Origin: Rhodanobacter sp. DHG33
Lineage (GTDB): Bacteria > Pseudomonadota > Gammaproteobacteria > Xanthomonadales > Rhodanobacteraceae
Assembly: GCF_014843005.1 (NCBI RefSeq)
Contig: NZ_JACYXM010000002.1
Span: 248,001 to 312,000 of the forward strand
DNA length: 64,000 nt
Reading direction: 5' to 3'
Below are positions 8,227-18,596 of the stretch, one piece after another. Below the pieces are notes generated by a model. It was not told the origin of the DNA and did no database searches. It was given only the letters and a program-made list of their open reading frames with translations. Numbering within the stretch: position 1 is the first letter of the stretch; every line of letters starts with the position of its first letter. A program made the translations under genes and the position numbers.

Positions 8227-9009
8227 TCAATCGAAGCGGTAGATGTCCATCGCCAGAAAGCCCAGGTCGATGCCCGCATCGATGCGCTGCGCGCGGGCAC
8301 CATCGCCCGCCGCGCCGAGCGCGAAGAACAGGGGCAGGAGATGCTCGTCGGTGGGATGCGCGTGCTGGGCGAACGGCGCCTGGCGCCGGTAGTCGAGCAG
8401 GGCGTCGACATCGCCGGCGGCGAGCTTCTGTTCGATCCAGCCGATGAAGGGGCGCACGTAAGGCGCCTCGCGCTCCGCGCTGTAGCCGCTGCGCAGGTCG
8501 TGCAGATTGTGGGTGATGCTGCCTGAGCCGATCAGCAGCACGCCTTGCTCGCGCAGTGGCGCCAGGGCGCGTCCCAACGCGTACTGGTGCGAGGGGCCGA
8601 GCCCGGGCTGGATGGAAACCGGCACCACCGGGATGTCGGCGGCGGGATAGAGCAGGCGCAGCGGCACCCACGCACCGTGATCCAGTCCGCGCTGCGGATC
8701 GAGTTGCGGCGCGAGGCCGGCCTGGTCGAGCAGTTCGACCACCTGCGCCGCGAGCGCAGGCGCGCCCGGCGCGGGATAGTCGAGCGCGTACAGTTCGCGC
8801 GGGAAGCCGGAGAAGTCGTGGATGGTTTCCGGTTTCGCCGCGCCGCCTACCAGCGGCGAATGCGCCAGCCAGTGCGCGCTGGCGATCACGATGGCCTTGG
8901 GACGCGGCATCGCCTGTGCCAGTTCCGCCAGGCGCGTGCCGGTGGCGCCGGGCTGCAGTGCAGTCATCGGCGAGCCGTGGGAAACGTACAAGCTGGGCAG
9001 GGTGGACAT
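8227..9009 (-). CDS. ygiD: LigB-type extradiol dioxygenase, YgiD/DODA family
   Basis: 260 residues, matching E. coli YgiD. Family motifs: LYVSHGSPM near the start, IASAHW, LDHGAWVPL and the GSGSITHNLHDL segment; the conserved histidines form the metal site. YgiD has been shown to cleave L-DOPA at the 4,5 position, and plant DODA enzymes of the family make betalamic acid. The physiological substrate in bacteria is unsettled. It starts at 9009 and is divergent, across about 510 bases, from the secreted protein gene at 9522. Confidence 0.9.
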   Translation of the reverse strand: MSTLPSLYVSHGSPMTALQPGATGTRLAELAQAMPRPKAIVIASAHWLAHSPLVGGAAKPETIHDFSGFPRELYALDYPAPGAPALAAQVVELLDQAGLAPQLDPQRGLDHGAWVPLRLLYPAADIPVVPVSIQPGLGPSHQYALGRALAPLREQGVLLIGSGSITHNLHDLRSGYSAEREAPYVRPFIGWIEQKLAAGDVDALLDYRRQAPFAQHAHPTDEHLLPLFFALGAAGDGARAQRIDAGIDLGFLAMDIYRFD

Positions 9010-9521
9010 TGCAGGTCGCCTCGGTGGGAACGTGTCCAAGATAGTGGCGTTCGCGCGGTTTGCAGCGGCGAAACAGGGAACGCAGCGTTGCCCGCAGGAA
9101 ACGCCCGTGAGCACGCGCGATATCGTTCCTCGCATTTGCCCGGCGGCGCGGCTGTAATCGCCGCCGGACATGTCGATGGGCAGCCCGGTTCCGAAGGCAG
9201 CCCAGCCACCCATGCGGCCTCTTTAGTGAGCGGGTTCTCCGGTTGCTTGTCGCAAGAAAATGCATGTTGCCGAGCACCTTTTTTTCACCGGTCGTTACCG
9301 ATAGGCTCGGTGCATCCGCGGACACGAGACTTCCTGGGGAGGCTAGTCGGATCCTTGGCCGCGGATAGGGAGAGATTCAGAGGACGCTCAAGGGCTATCG
9401 CGGTTGCGAGGTATCTGCCTGCGCGTAACGGCGCCTGCTGATATCTGCATGCTGAAAGCGCAGCCGTGCCTGTCTTTCCTGTTCAACAACCTTCAATTAA
9501 ACCAATTTCTAGGAGGGTGTA
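9010..9521. other. 512-base intergenic region between divergent genes
   Basis: No credible coding frame was seen. The region must hold the promoter of ygiD on the minus strand and that of the secreted protein gene on the plus strand. It includes a run of seven T around 9281 and a nested inverted repeat at 9314-9366 (listed separately). Just before 9522 there is a very strong AGGAGGGTGT ribosome site at 9511-9520. Confidence 0.6.
9314..9366 (+). promoter_or_regulatory. Nested inverted repeat, possible structured 5' leader
   Basis: The outer arms ATCCGCGG (9314-9321) and CCGCGGAT (9359-9366) are perfect complements. Inside lies a second stem, GACT-t-CCT (9328-9335) with AGG-ct-AGTC (9340-9348) around a GGGG loop. 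The element sits about 155 bases upstream of the secreted protein start, where a long leader could fold. It fits no riboswitch consensus I know. Confidence 0.4.
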
Positions 9522-10553
9522 ATGCAGTCCAAGAACGCATTCGGCATTCGTCGCATTGCCAAGATCGTATCGGTGGCTGGGCTTCTCGGCGCCGCTTCAT
9601 TCCTGCCTGTTGCGGCATCGACGGCCGACATCGCCGCCGACGCGCAGGCTCAGGCGCTCAAGACCTGGCACCAGACAATGCGGCAAATGGCGCCGCCCAT
9701 GGAAGGATGTTTCCACGCTTCGTTCCCCAGCGTCATCTGGGAAAAAGCCACCTGCGAAGCCACCAGCTATCGCTCCAATCCGCATGTGAAGCTGAAGAAC
9801 GGCATGGCGGAAACCGTCGGCAACGGCGATGACTACGCTGCCACCACGACCAACCTGACCAGCTCGGCCACCGGCAGCTTCCCGGTCGTGACGGGCGTGA
9901 CCAGCGAAACCGACGGCGGCACCGCCAACAGCTATACGCTGCAGCTCAACACCAACCTGTCCAGCTCCTCGCCGGCCTGCGCCAGCTATGGCTATTCGAG
10001 CTGCCAGGTCTGGCAGCAGTTCATCTATTCCTCGAGCTATGTCGGTGGCGTAGCGCAGGTGTTCATGCAGGACTGGATGTTCATTCCGTCGCGTTCCCGC
10101 TGCCCGCGCAGCGGCGGCTGGACGTCCTACAAGACCAGCTCGTACAACGGCTGCTACAAGAACAGCACGGCCGTGAATAGCGTCACCGTTCCCGCTTCCC
10201 AGCTCGGCAACCTGAAGCTGGCCGGTTCGGTGGTGGCCAACGGCAACGATACGGTGACCTTCACCAACGGTACCGAGGCCTATGCGGTCAGCCAGCCCGA
10301 CAGCACGCTGGGCGCCGCCCACGTCTGGAACCAGTCCGAGTTCAACATCGTCGGCAACGGCGGCGGCTCGGCGGCCACGTTCAACAGCGGTTCGTCGGTG
10401 ACGGTGAACTTGCAGGTGAACGACAACAGCACCAGCGCCCCGGGCTGCGCGGCCAACGACGGCACGACCGGCGAGACCAACAACCTGAACCTCGGTTCGT
10501 GCAGCGCTGTGGGCGGCTCCTCGCCCTACATCCAGTTCACCGAATCGAACTGA
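9522..10553 (+). CDS. Secreted protein of unknown function
   Basis: 343 residues with a clear Sec signal (positively charged head, hydrophobic core SVAGLLGAASFLPVAAS, cleavage near residue 34). The mature part starts with a motif I remember from other proteobacterial secreted proteins (APPMEGCFHASFPSVIWEK) but whose function I cannot name. The rest is rich in Ser, Thr, Asn, Gly and aromatic residues, with several cysteines (CASYGYSSCQVWQQF, SRSRCP, YNGCYK, SAPGCAAN), which suggests an all-beta, disulfide-linked fold outside the cell. A strong AGGAGG site, a long leader and its own terminator point to a well-expressed single gene. Confidence 0.75.
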   Translation: MQSKNAFGIRRIAKIVSVAGLLGAASFLPVAASTADIAADAQAQALKTWHQTMRQMAPPMEGCFHASFPSVIWEKATCEATSYRSNPHVKLKNGMAETVGNGDDYAATTTNLTSSATGSFPVVTGVTSETDGGTANSYTLQLNTNLSSSSPACASYGYSSCQVWQQFIYSSSYVGGVAQVFMQDWMFIPSRSRCPRSGGWTSYKTSSYNGCYKNSTAVNSVTVPASQLGNLKLAGSVVANGNDTVTFTNGTEAYAVSQPDSTLGAAHVWNQSEFNIVGNGGGSAATFNSGSSVTVNLQVNDNSTSAPGCAANDGTTGETNNLNLGSCSAVGGSSPYIQFTESN

Positions 10554-10588
10554 TCGCTGCAAACAGCGATAGCTTTACCGGATGAAAA

Positions 10589-10620
10589 AACGCCGGAGGG
10601 GATCAAACCCCTCCGGCGTT
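10589..10620 (+). terminator. Rho-independent terminator after the secreted protein gene
   Basis: A perfect 13-base stem, AACGCCGGAGGGG (10589-10601) with CCCCTCCGGCGTT (10608-10620), a six-base loop, and TTTTC after it. Being symmetrical with A-rich sequence on the other side, it may also stop the convergent deaD transcript. Confidence 0.92.
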
Positions 10621-10702
10621 TTCATTACTGCGCCCGGTGCGGATACGGCGCGCTGCCGAGGCTCGGCGCCATCATGCGGATTGAGGCAAGGGCGGAAGCG
10701 GG

Positions 10703-12586
<1,884 letters not shown>

Positions 12587-12675
12587 GGGGAACCTCAGGG
12601 GTGGCATGCGCGGCGGCATGCGGGAGAATGGGCGGCATTGTACCAGTCCCCACGCCATCCCATCGGGAGAGAGCC

Positions 12676-13425
12676 ATGCAGAACCGTTTGAAAGACCGTA
12701 TCGCGCTGGTGACCGGCGCTTCTTCCGGCATCGGCGAAGCCACCGCGCTGGAACTGGCCCGGCAGGGCGCCAGGGTGGCGATTGCGGCACGCCGCCGCGA
12801 ACGACTGGATGCGCTGGCCAAGGAACTGGCGGCCCTCGGCGCCGAGCCGCTGGTGCTGGTGGCCGACCTGGCCGACGAGGCCGATGCGCAGCGCATCGTG
12901 CACGAGACCGAACGGCATTTCGGCCGTCTGGACATCCTGATCAACAACGCCGGGGTGATGTACCTGGAACCGGTCGCCGAGGCCGACCTCGGCCGCTGGC
13001 GGCACATGCTGGAACTCAACGTGCTGGGCCTGATCGCCGCCACGCAGGCGGCGCTGGCCGGCATGCGCACGCGGCGCGACGGCCACATCGTCAACATCTC
13101 CTCCACCGCCGGCCGCGTCGCCAATCCGAACGCGGGCGGCTACTCGGCCACCAAGTTCGGCGTGGTGGCGTTCTCCGAATCGCTGCGCCGCGAGGTGTAC
13201 AAGGACAACATCCGCGTCAGCGTGATCGAGCCCGGCGTGGTCGAAACCGAGCTGCGCGACCACATCGGCCACGCCGCGACCAAGGATGCGCTCAACGCCT
13301 GGGCCGACAGCATGCGCCAGCTGCAGAGCCAGGACATCGCGGAGGCGATCGCCTTCTGCGTCAGCCGTCCGTCGCACGTCAACGTCAACGAGATGCTGAT
13401 ACGCCCGACCGACCAGGAACGCTGA
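12676..13425 (+). CDS. Short-chain dehydrogenase/reductase, YdfG-like
   Basis: 249 residues, a classical SDR. VTGASSGIGEATA is the nucleotide-binding glycine motif, NNAGVMYL the fold-stabilising motif, SSTAGRV the catalytic Ser region and YSATKFG the catalytic Tyr-Lys pair. AARRRERLD after strand 2 favours NADP(H). The closest familiar relatives are YdfG-type 3-hydroxy acid dehydrogenases and related oxidoreductases; the substrate is not set by context. The ATG at 12676 follows GGGAGAGAG. The next gene starts five bases after its stop, so the two form an operon. Confidence 0.87.
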   Translation: MQNRLKDRIALVTGASSGIGEATALELARQGARVAIAARRRERLDALAKELAALGAEPLVLVADLADEADAQRIVHETERHFGRLDILINNAGVMYLEPVAEADLGRWRHMLELNVLGLIAATQAALAGMRTRRDGHIVNISSTAGRVANPNAGGYSATKFGVVAFSESLRREVYKDNIRVSVIEPGVVETELRDHIGHAATKDALNAWADSMRQLQSQDIAEAIAFCVSRPSHVNVNEMLIRPTDQER

Positions 13426-13429
13426 CGCC

Positions 13430-13987
13430 GTGGAGCTGGCGCCGCGACTGCACACCGCACGCACCTGCATCCGCTTCGCCGGTGAAGCGGATGCGCCGGA
13501 GCTGCTGCGCTACCGCGTGGCGAACCGGGCGCACTTCGCACCATGGGAACCCCTGCGCGACGAGTCCTATTTCACGCTGGAGCACTGCGTGCAGGCCATC
13601 GCCGAAGGCCGCGAACGCGCGCGGCTGGATCGCGGCTATCCGCTGTTCGTGTTCGACCGCGGCGACCGGGAACTCCTCGCCACGTTCCATCTCGCCAACG
13701 TGGTGCGGGGCGCATTCCAGGCCTGTCATCTGGGTTATGGCATGGCGGAGCGCGCGCAAGGGCAGGGGATCATGCACGAAGCCCTGCAGGCCGGCCTGGC
13801 CTGGACCTTCGGCGTGCTGGACCTGCACCGCGTGATGGCCAACTACATGCCGTGCAACGAGCGCAGCGCGCGCCTGCTGGTGCGGCTGGGCTTCGAGCGC
13901 GAGGGCTACGCGAAGCGCTACCTGCAGATCGCCGGTGCGTGGGAGGACCACGTGCTCACCGCGCGGGTCCGGCCCGAGGAGCCGTAG
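13430..13987 (+). CDS. GNAT N-acetyltransferase, RimJ/RimL type
   Basis: 185 residues from a GTG start five bases after the SDR stop. The fold motifs include RANRAHFAPWEP-like residues in the head (RVANRAHFAPWEP), GYGMAERAQGQGIMHEALQ for acetyl-CoA binding, and HRVMANYMPCNERSARLLVRLGFEREGY, a RimJ/RimL hallmark that is given here only in parts: HRVMANYMPCNERSA and LVRLGFEREGY. These enzymes acetylate N-termini of ribosomal proteins, amino acids or antibiotics; the target here is unknown. Confidence 0.87.
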   Translation: MELAPRLHTARTCIRFAGEADAPELLRYRVANRAHFAPWEPLRDESYFTLEHCVQAIAEGRERARLDRGYPLFVFDRGDRELLATFHLANVVRGAFQACHLGYGMAERAQGQGIMHEALQAGLAWTFGVLDLHRVMANYMPCNERSARLLVRLGFEREGYAKRYLQIAGAWEDHVLTARVRPEEP

Positions 13988-14213
13988 CGCCGCAAGGGTA
14001 TCGGGCTTCGGTCGTCGCCGGGCCGTCACGGGGCGGGTGTTGCTTCCGCGTGGATGAGGCGTGCGCCGTGCATGTCGATTTCGCGGTGTGTCGTCCGTCG
14101 TATTCCTGTCTGCCGGGTCCGGAACGGCGTTGACGCGGCGGCCGGCAAGCCGCCGTGCGTCGCCACCGGAGCCGGTTTCCGAGGGTTGCCAATACGAAGA
14201 TGGAAGGTGCCAC

Positions 14214-15425
14214 ATGCAGGATTCCCGATACCGCTGGGTGATCGTCGCCGCGGGCGGCCTGATGGGCTGCGTCGCGATCGGCGCGATGTTTTCGCTGCCG
14301 GTCTTCCTGAGGTCCATTGCGCGCGATACGGGCTGGTCGATGACCGGCATTTCCGCCGCGATGACGCTCGCCTTCATCGCGATGGCGTTCGGGAGCATGG
14401 CATGGGGCAGCCTGTCGGACCGCATCGGCACGCGCGCGGTCGTCATGACGGGGGCGGTCCTGCTGCCGGCGAGCGTCGCGCTGGCCAGCCGCGCGCCGTC
14501 GCTGCCCGTGTTCCAACTGGTCTTCGGCCTCGCCGTGGGCGGTTCGACGGCCGCGGTGTTCGCGCCGATGATGGCGTGCGTCACCGGCTGGTTCGATACG
14601 CACCGCAGCCTCGCGGTGTCGCTGGTGTCGGCCGGCATGGGCATGGCGCCGATGACCATGTCGCCGCTGGCCGCGTGGCTGGTGTCGGCGCACGGCTGGC
14701 GCAGCTCGATGCTGGTCATCGCCGCGCTGGCGGCCGTCGTGATGGTCCCTGCGTCGCTGCTCGTGCGGCGTGCGCCCGCGCTCGAAGGCGCCCAGGCGAT
14801 GCCGGCGCCTGCCGGTAGGCCCGCAGCGATGTCGATCGGGGACGCGTTGCGCTCGCCGCAGTTCATCATCCTGCTGCTGACCAACTTCTTCTGCTGCGCG
14901 ACGCATTCCGGGCCGATCTTCCACACGGTCAGCTATGCGGTGACCTGCGGCATCCCGTTGATCGCCGCGGTGTCGATCTACAGCGTCGAAGGGCTCGCCG
15001 GCATGGGCGGGCGCATCGTGTTCGGGTTCCTCGGCGACCGCGTGGGCGCGAAGCGCATGCTGGTGGCGGGGCTGCTCACGCAGGCGTTCGGCGCGCTCGG
15101 TTACTACTTCGTGAATACGCTCGACGGTTTCTATGCGGTCGCGACGCTGTTCGGCTTCATCTACGCGGGCGTGATGCCGCTGTACTCGGTGCTCGCGCGC
15201 GAAAACTTTCCGTTGCGGATGATAGGTACCGTGATCGGCGGTTGCGCTATGGCCGGCAGTCTGGGCATGGCTACGGGGCCGGTCGCCGGCGGCCTGATCG
15301 TTGACACGTTCGGCAGTTACGGCGGCCTGTATATCGGGTCGTCCGCGATCGGCCTCGGCGCGTTCCTGATCGCGACGATGTTCCGTCCGTTTCCCAAGGA
15401 GCGAACGGAAGTGGCGGTCGCGTGA
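14214..15425 (+). CDS. MFS transporter, oxalate/monocarboxylate-like
   Basis: 403 residues and twelve predicted membrane segments. The loop 2-3 motif reads GSLSDRIGTRAVVM, and the loop 8-9 counterpart reads GFLGDRVGAKRML. The overall pattern (WSMTGISAAMTLAFI, GLAVGGSTAAVFAP) recalls the OFA/monocarboxylate group common in Burkholderia. ATG 14214 is chosen because the first membrane segment follows at once; the frame is open further upstream but carries no conserved sequence. About 225 bases precede it, with a stem-loop at 14136-14155. Codon choice (many TCG, CGC, GTC) looks somewhat unlike the neighbours, which could mean transfer. Substrate unknown. Confidence 0.83.
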   Translation: MQDSRYRWVIVAAGGLMGCVAIGAMFSLPVFLRSIARDTGWSMTGISAAMTLAFIAMAFGSMAWGSLSDRIGTRAVVMTGAVLLPASVALASRAPSLPVFQLVFGLAVGGSTAAVFAPMMACVTGWFDTHRSLAVSLVSAGMGMAPMTMSPLAAWLVSAHGWRSSMLVIAALAAVVMVPASLLVRRAPALEGAQAMPAPAGRPAAMSIGDALRSPQFIILLLTNFFCCATHSGPIFHTVSYAVTCGIPLIAAVSIYSVEGLAGMGGRIVFGFLGDRVGAKRMLVAGLLTQAFGALGYYFVNTLDGFYAVATLFGFIYAGVMPLYSVLARENFPLRMIGTVIGGCAMAGSLGMATGPVAGGLIVDTFGSYGGLYIGSSAIGLGAFLIATMFRPFPKERTEVAVA

Positions 15426-15799
15426 CGGTGTCGCCCATCCGGTGAAGGAAGCCGAACGAACGTGGTGACGCCGGGCTGGGGACAAGGCGGTTTCGGTCGC
15501 CTGCCGGCGCCCGAGTTACTTCTCTTTGCTGGCCCACGCCACCGCTGGGAGCGGTGGCGAACAGCGAAGCTGGCCCGAAGGGTGGAGGGCAGGATGCCCG
15601 GAGTCAAGAGAAGTAACCCAGAGAAATGGCCTGGTTCAATCCGCCGGGACTACAAGCGGGTGGTGTCGAGGACGTTGGAACCACTCACGGCGACACGTCC
15701 TGCACAGCGGCCACGCCTCGCCGTATCTGGAAACTGAGGAGTTTCCAGCTCGCCATCTGTACGGCTGCGGAGATTTTGAACAGGGTTTTAGAGGTTTGT
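15426..15799. repeat. Intergenic element with three inverted repeats
   Basis: 374 bases with no credible gene. The outer pair GTTACTTCTCTT (15515-15526) and AAGAGAAGTAAC (15606-15617) is a perfect 12-base inverted repeat around 79 bases. Inside is GCCACCGCT-ggg-AGCGGTGGC (15538-15558), and downstream CTGGAAACT-gagg-AGTTTCCAG (15727-15748). From memory, the AAGAGAAGTAAC arms recur in many intergenic regions of Xanthomonadales genomes; this is recall, not a search. No transposase is present. The region separates the MFS gene from the convergent rhlE. Confidence 0.6.
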
Positions 15800-17146
15800 T
15801 CAGGCCTTGGCGGCCGGGCGCGGCCGGTGGCGGCGCTTGCGGTTGCCCGCGGCGTGCTCGCCATTGCTCTTCTGCGCATGTCCGTGCGGACGATGCGACT
15901 GCGACGAGCCTTGCGAACGCTGCTGCTGGGAGCCCTGCGGGCGCTGCGGTCCGCGCGACTGGCGCTGGCCGCCCTGCTTGGGGCGCGGCGCGCCGGCGTC
16001 GAGGCGCAGCGGCGAGGAGGGTTCGAAGCCGGCCACGTGGTCGATGGCGATCTCGTCCTTGAGCAGCTTGCGGATGTCGCGCAGCAGGCCGGATTCGTCG
16101 TGGCTCACCAGCGACACCGCCATGCCTTCGCTGCCGGCGCGGCCGGTACGGCCGATGCGGTGCACGTAATCCTCGGCCACCATCGGCAGGTCGTAGTTGA
16201 TGACCATCGGCAACTGGTCGATGTCGATGCCGCGCGCGGCGATGTCGGTAGCCACCAGCACGGTGATGCGGCCGCTCTTGAAATCGCCCAGCGCCTTGGT
16301 GCGGGCGTTCTGGCTCTTGTTGCCGTGGATTGCCGCCGCGCGCAGGCCGGCATGCTCCAGGTACTTCACCAATTTGTCGGCGCCGTGCTTGGTGCGGCTG
16401 AAGACCAGGGTCTGGCGGCGGCTGTCCTGCGCCAGCACGTGCAGCAGCAGGTCGCGCTTGCGCTCGGCGTCCACCGGATGCACGTGGTGGCTCACCGTGG
16501 CGGCCACGGTGTTAGGCGGCGTTACCGTGACTTCGCGCGGCTCGCGCATGAACTGCATCGCCAGCGACTTGATCTCGGGAGCGAAGGTGGCGGAGAACAG
16601 CAAGGTCTGCCGCTGCCTGGGCACGGCGCCGAGGATGCGCTTCAGCGCCGGCAGGAAGCCCATGTCCAGCATGCGGTCGGCTTCGTCCAGCACCAGCGTC
16701 TGGATGCCGGAAAGGTCGATCGTGCGCTGCTGCATGTGGTCGATCAGGCGGCCCGGCGTGGCGATCACGATGTCCACGCCGCGGCGCAGCGCGTTGATCT
16801 GCGGACCCATGCCGACGCCGCCGAAGATGGTGGCGGCGCTGATGCGCAGGTGCTTGCCGTAGGTCTGCGCGTTGTCGAGGATCTGCGCGGCCAGCTCGCG
16901 GGTGGGCGTGAGCACCAGCGCGCGCGGGCGGCGCGTGACGGTGGGGGGCGCGTCGATCAGCTTGTGCAGCAGCGGCAGCGCGAACGCGGCGGTCTTGCCG
17001 GTGCCGGTCTGCGCGGCGGCGAGCAGGTCGTGGCCGGCCAGCACCAGCGGGATGGAACCGGCCTGCACCGGGGTGGGTTCGGCGTAGCCCTGTTCGGCAA
17101 GCGCACGCAGCAACGCGGGCGCAAGGCCCAGCGATTCGAAAGACAT
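15800..17146 (-). CDS. rhlE: DEAD-box RNA helicase, RhlE type
   Basis: 448 residues. The helicase motifs are AQTGTGKTAAF, PTRELAAQIL, TPGRLIDH, VLDEADRMLDMGF, FSATFAPE, VATDIAARGIDIDQLP and YVHRIGRTGRAG, all in order within residues 1-375. The tail of about 70 residues is Gln-, Arg- and Ser-rich (QGGQRQSRGPQRPQGSQQQR) and ends with basic residues, as in RhlE proteins, which lack the DeaD RNA-binding domain. RhlE helps mature ribosomal particles and decay RNA with the degradosome. ATG 17146 follows CAGGAG. Divergent from an MFS gene over 181 bases. Confidence 0.92.
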   Translation of the reverse strand: MSFESLGLAPALLRALAEQGYAEPTPVQAGSIPLVLAGHDLLAAAQTGTGKTAAFALPLLHKLIDAPPTVTRRPRALVLTPTRELAAQILDNAQTYGKHLRISAATIFGGVGMGPQINALRRGVDIVIATPGRLIDHMQQRTIDLSGIQTLVLDEADRMLDMGFLPALKRILGAVPRQRQTLLFSATFAPEIKSLAMQFMREPREVTVTPPNTVAATVSHHVHPVDAERKRDLLLHVLAQDSRRQTLVFSRTKHGADKLVKYLEHAGLRAAAIHGNKSQNARTKALGDFKSGRITVLVATDIAARGIDIDQLPMVINYDLPMVAEDYVHRIGRTGRAGSEGMAVSLVSHDESGLLRDIRKLLKDEIAIDHVAGFEPSSPLRLDAGAPRPKQGGQRQSRGPQRPQGSQQQRSQGSSQSHRPHGHAQKSNGEHAAGNRKRRHRPRPAAKA

Positions 17147-17327
17147 GGAACGACTCCTGTGCAACCCGGAGCGTTCAAGCAGGACCGTGTTGCGGTATTT
17201 GAAAGGGAATTGGGGGCGGCAATGCCACCGACGGCCGGGAGGCCGTGCGCATAGTGTAACCGATAAGCGTGGCGGCCGTATTTTCGCCGCATGCTAGCCT
17301 GCGCCATCGCCTCGCGGAGTGCCCACC

Positions 17328-18560
17328 ATGTCGCTGCTGTCGTCCCTGCGCGAACTGAACCACGAGCAGCGCCACACCGTGCTGGCGAGCTTCCTGGGCT
17401 GGACGCTGGATGCGTTCGACTACTTCCTGCTCACCCTGGTGATCGTGGGCGTGGCGAAGGAATTCCATACCGACAACAGTGCGGTGACCTACGGCCTGTT
17501 CCTCACGCTGGCCGCGCGCCCGCTGGGTGCTCTGGTCTTCGGCCGGCTGGCGGACCGCTACGGGCGGCGGCCGGTGCTGATGGTGGACGTGATCCTGTTT
17601 TCGGTGTTCGAGCTGGCCACCGCGTTCTCCACTTCGCTGACCATGCTGCTGGTGCTGCGTTTCCTGTTCGGTGTGGCGATGGGCGGCGAGTGGGGCATCG
17701 GCGCCTCGCTGGCGATGGAGTCGATACCGCCGAAGTCGCGCGGCCTGGTCTCCGGCCTGCTGCAGAGCGGCTACCCCTGCGGTTTCTTCCTCGCCGCGCT
17801 GGCGAACTGGCTGTTGGTCGATGCCATCGGCTGGCGCGGGCTGTTCGTGGTGGGCGCGCTGCCGGCGGTGCTGGTGCTGTACATCCGGCGCAAGGTGCCG
17901 GAGTCGCCGGTGTGGCAGGCCGGGCAGCACGAGCATGCCCGCACGGACGTGTGGCAGGCGATGCGCGGCCACTGGAAACTGTTCGCGTACATGATCGTGC
18001 TGATGTGCGCGTTCAACGCCTTCAGTCACGGCTCACAGGACATGTACCACACCTTCGAGGAAGTGAACCTGCACCTGCCCACCGGCTCGGGCACGGCCTT
18101 CCTGCTGGTGGCGCTGCTCAACCTCGGTGCCCTGGCGGGCGGCCTGTGCTTCGGCGCGTGGTCGGAGCGGGTGGGGCGGCGCAAGGCGATGATCATCGCC
18201 GCGCTGCTGGCGATCCCGGTGATCCCGCTGTGGATGTACGGCGGCTCGCTGTGGCTGCTCGGCCTCGGCGCCTTCCTGATCCAGGTGATGGTGCAGGGCG
18301 CGTGGGGCGTGGTGCCCACCCATCTCAACGAACTCTCGCCCGACGCGGTGCGTGGCACCCTGCCGGGCTTCGCCTACCAGCTCGGCAACCTGCTCGCGGC
18401 CGGCACCGCCACCGCGCAGACCTGGCTGGCGCACCGGCACGGCGGCGATTTCGCCTGGGCGATGTCGCTGTGGATCGCGGTGGTGGCCGTGGTGCTGGCC
18501 CTGCTGGTGTGGCTGGGGCCGGAGGCCCGCGGGGTGGGCTTCGGCAAGCAGTCCACCTGA
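17328..18560 (+). CDS. MFS transporter, sugar/lactate:H+ symporter-like
   Basis: 410 residues, twelve membrane segments. Features of the SHS/aromatic-acid symporter groups are visible: GWTLDAFDYFLLTLVIVGVA in segment 1, GRLADRYGRRPVLM in loop 2-3, and GVAMGGEWGIGASLAME in segment 4. SERVGRRKAM is the loop 8-9 repeat of the motif. A lactate or other organic acid may be carried, by analogy with Jen1/SHS members. The ATG at 17328 is placed eight bases after CGGAG; a GTG nine bases earlier is possible. Confidence 0.87.
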   Translation: MSLLSSLRELNHEQRHTVLASFLGWTLDAFDYFLLTLVIVGVAKEFHTDNSAVTYGLFLTLAARPLGALVFGRLADRYGRRPVLMVDVILFSVFELATAFSTSLTMLLVLRFLFGVAMGGEWGIGASLAMESIPPKSRGLVSGLLQSGYPCGFFLAALANWLLVDAIGWRGLFVVGALPAVLVLYIRRKVPESPVWQAGQHEHARTDVWQAMRGHWKLFAYMIVLMCAFNAFSHGSQDMYHTFEEVNLHLPTGSGTAFLLVALLNLGALAGGLCFGAWSERVGRRKAMIIAALLAIPVIPLWMYGGSLWLLGLGAFLIQVMVQGAWGVVPTHLNELSPDAVRGTLPGFAYQLGNLLAAGTATAQTWLAHRHGGDFAWAMSLWIAVVAVVLALLVWLGPEARGVGFGKQST

Positions 18561-18596
18561 TAGAATCGCCACTTTGCACCATTCGAGAGACAGGCA

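Noticed and set aside
14061-14213. Longer start of the MFS transporter
   Set aside because: The added residues are basic and unconserved, and the first membrane helix directly follows the ATG at 14214.
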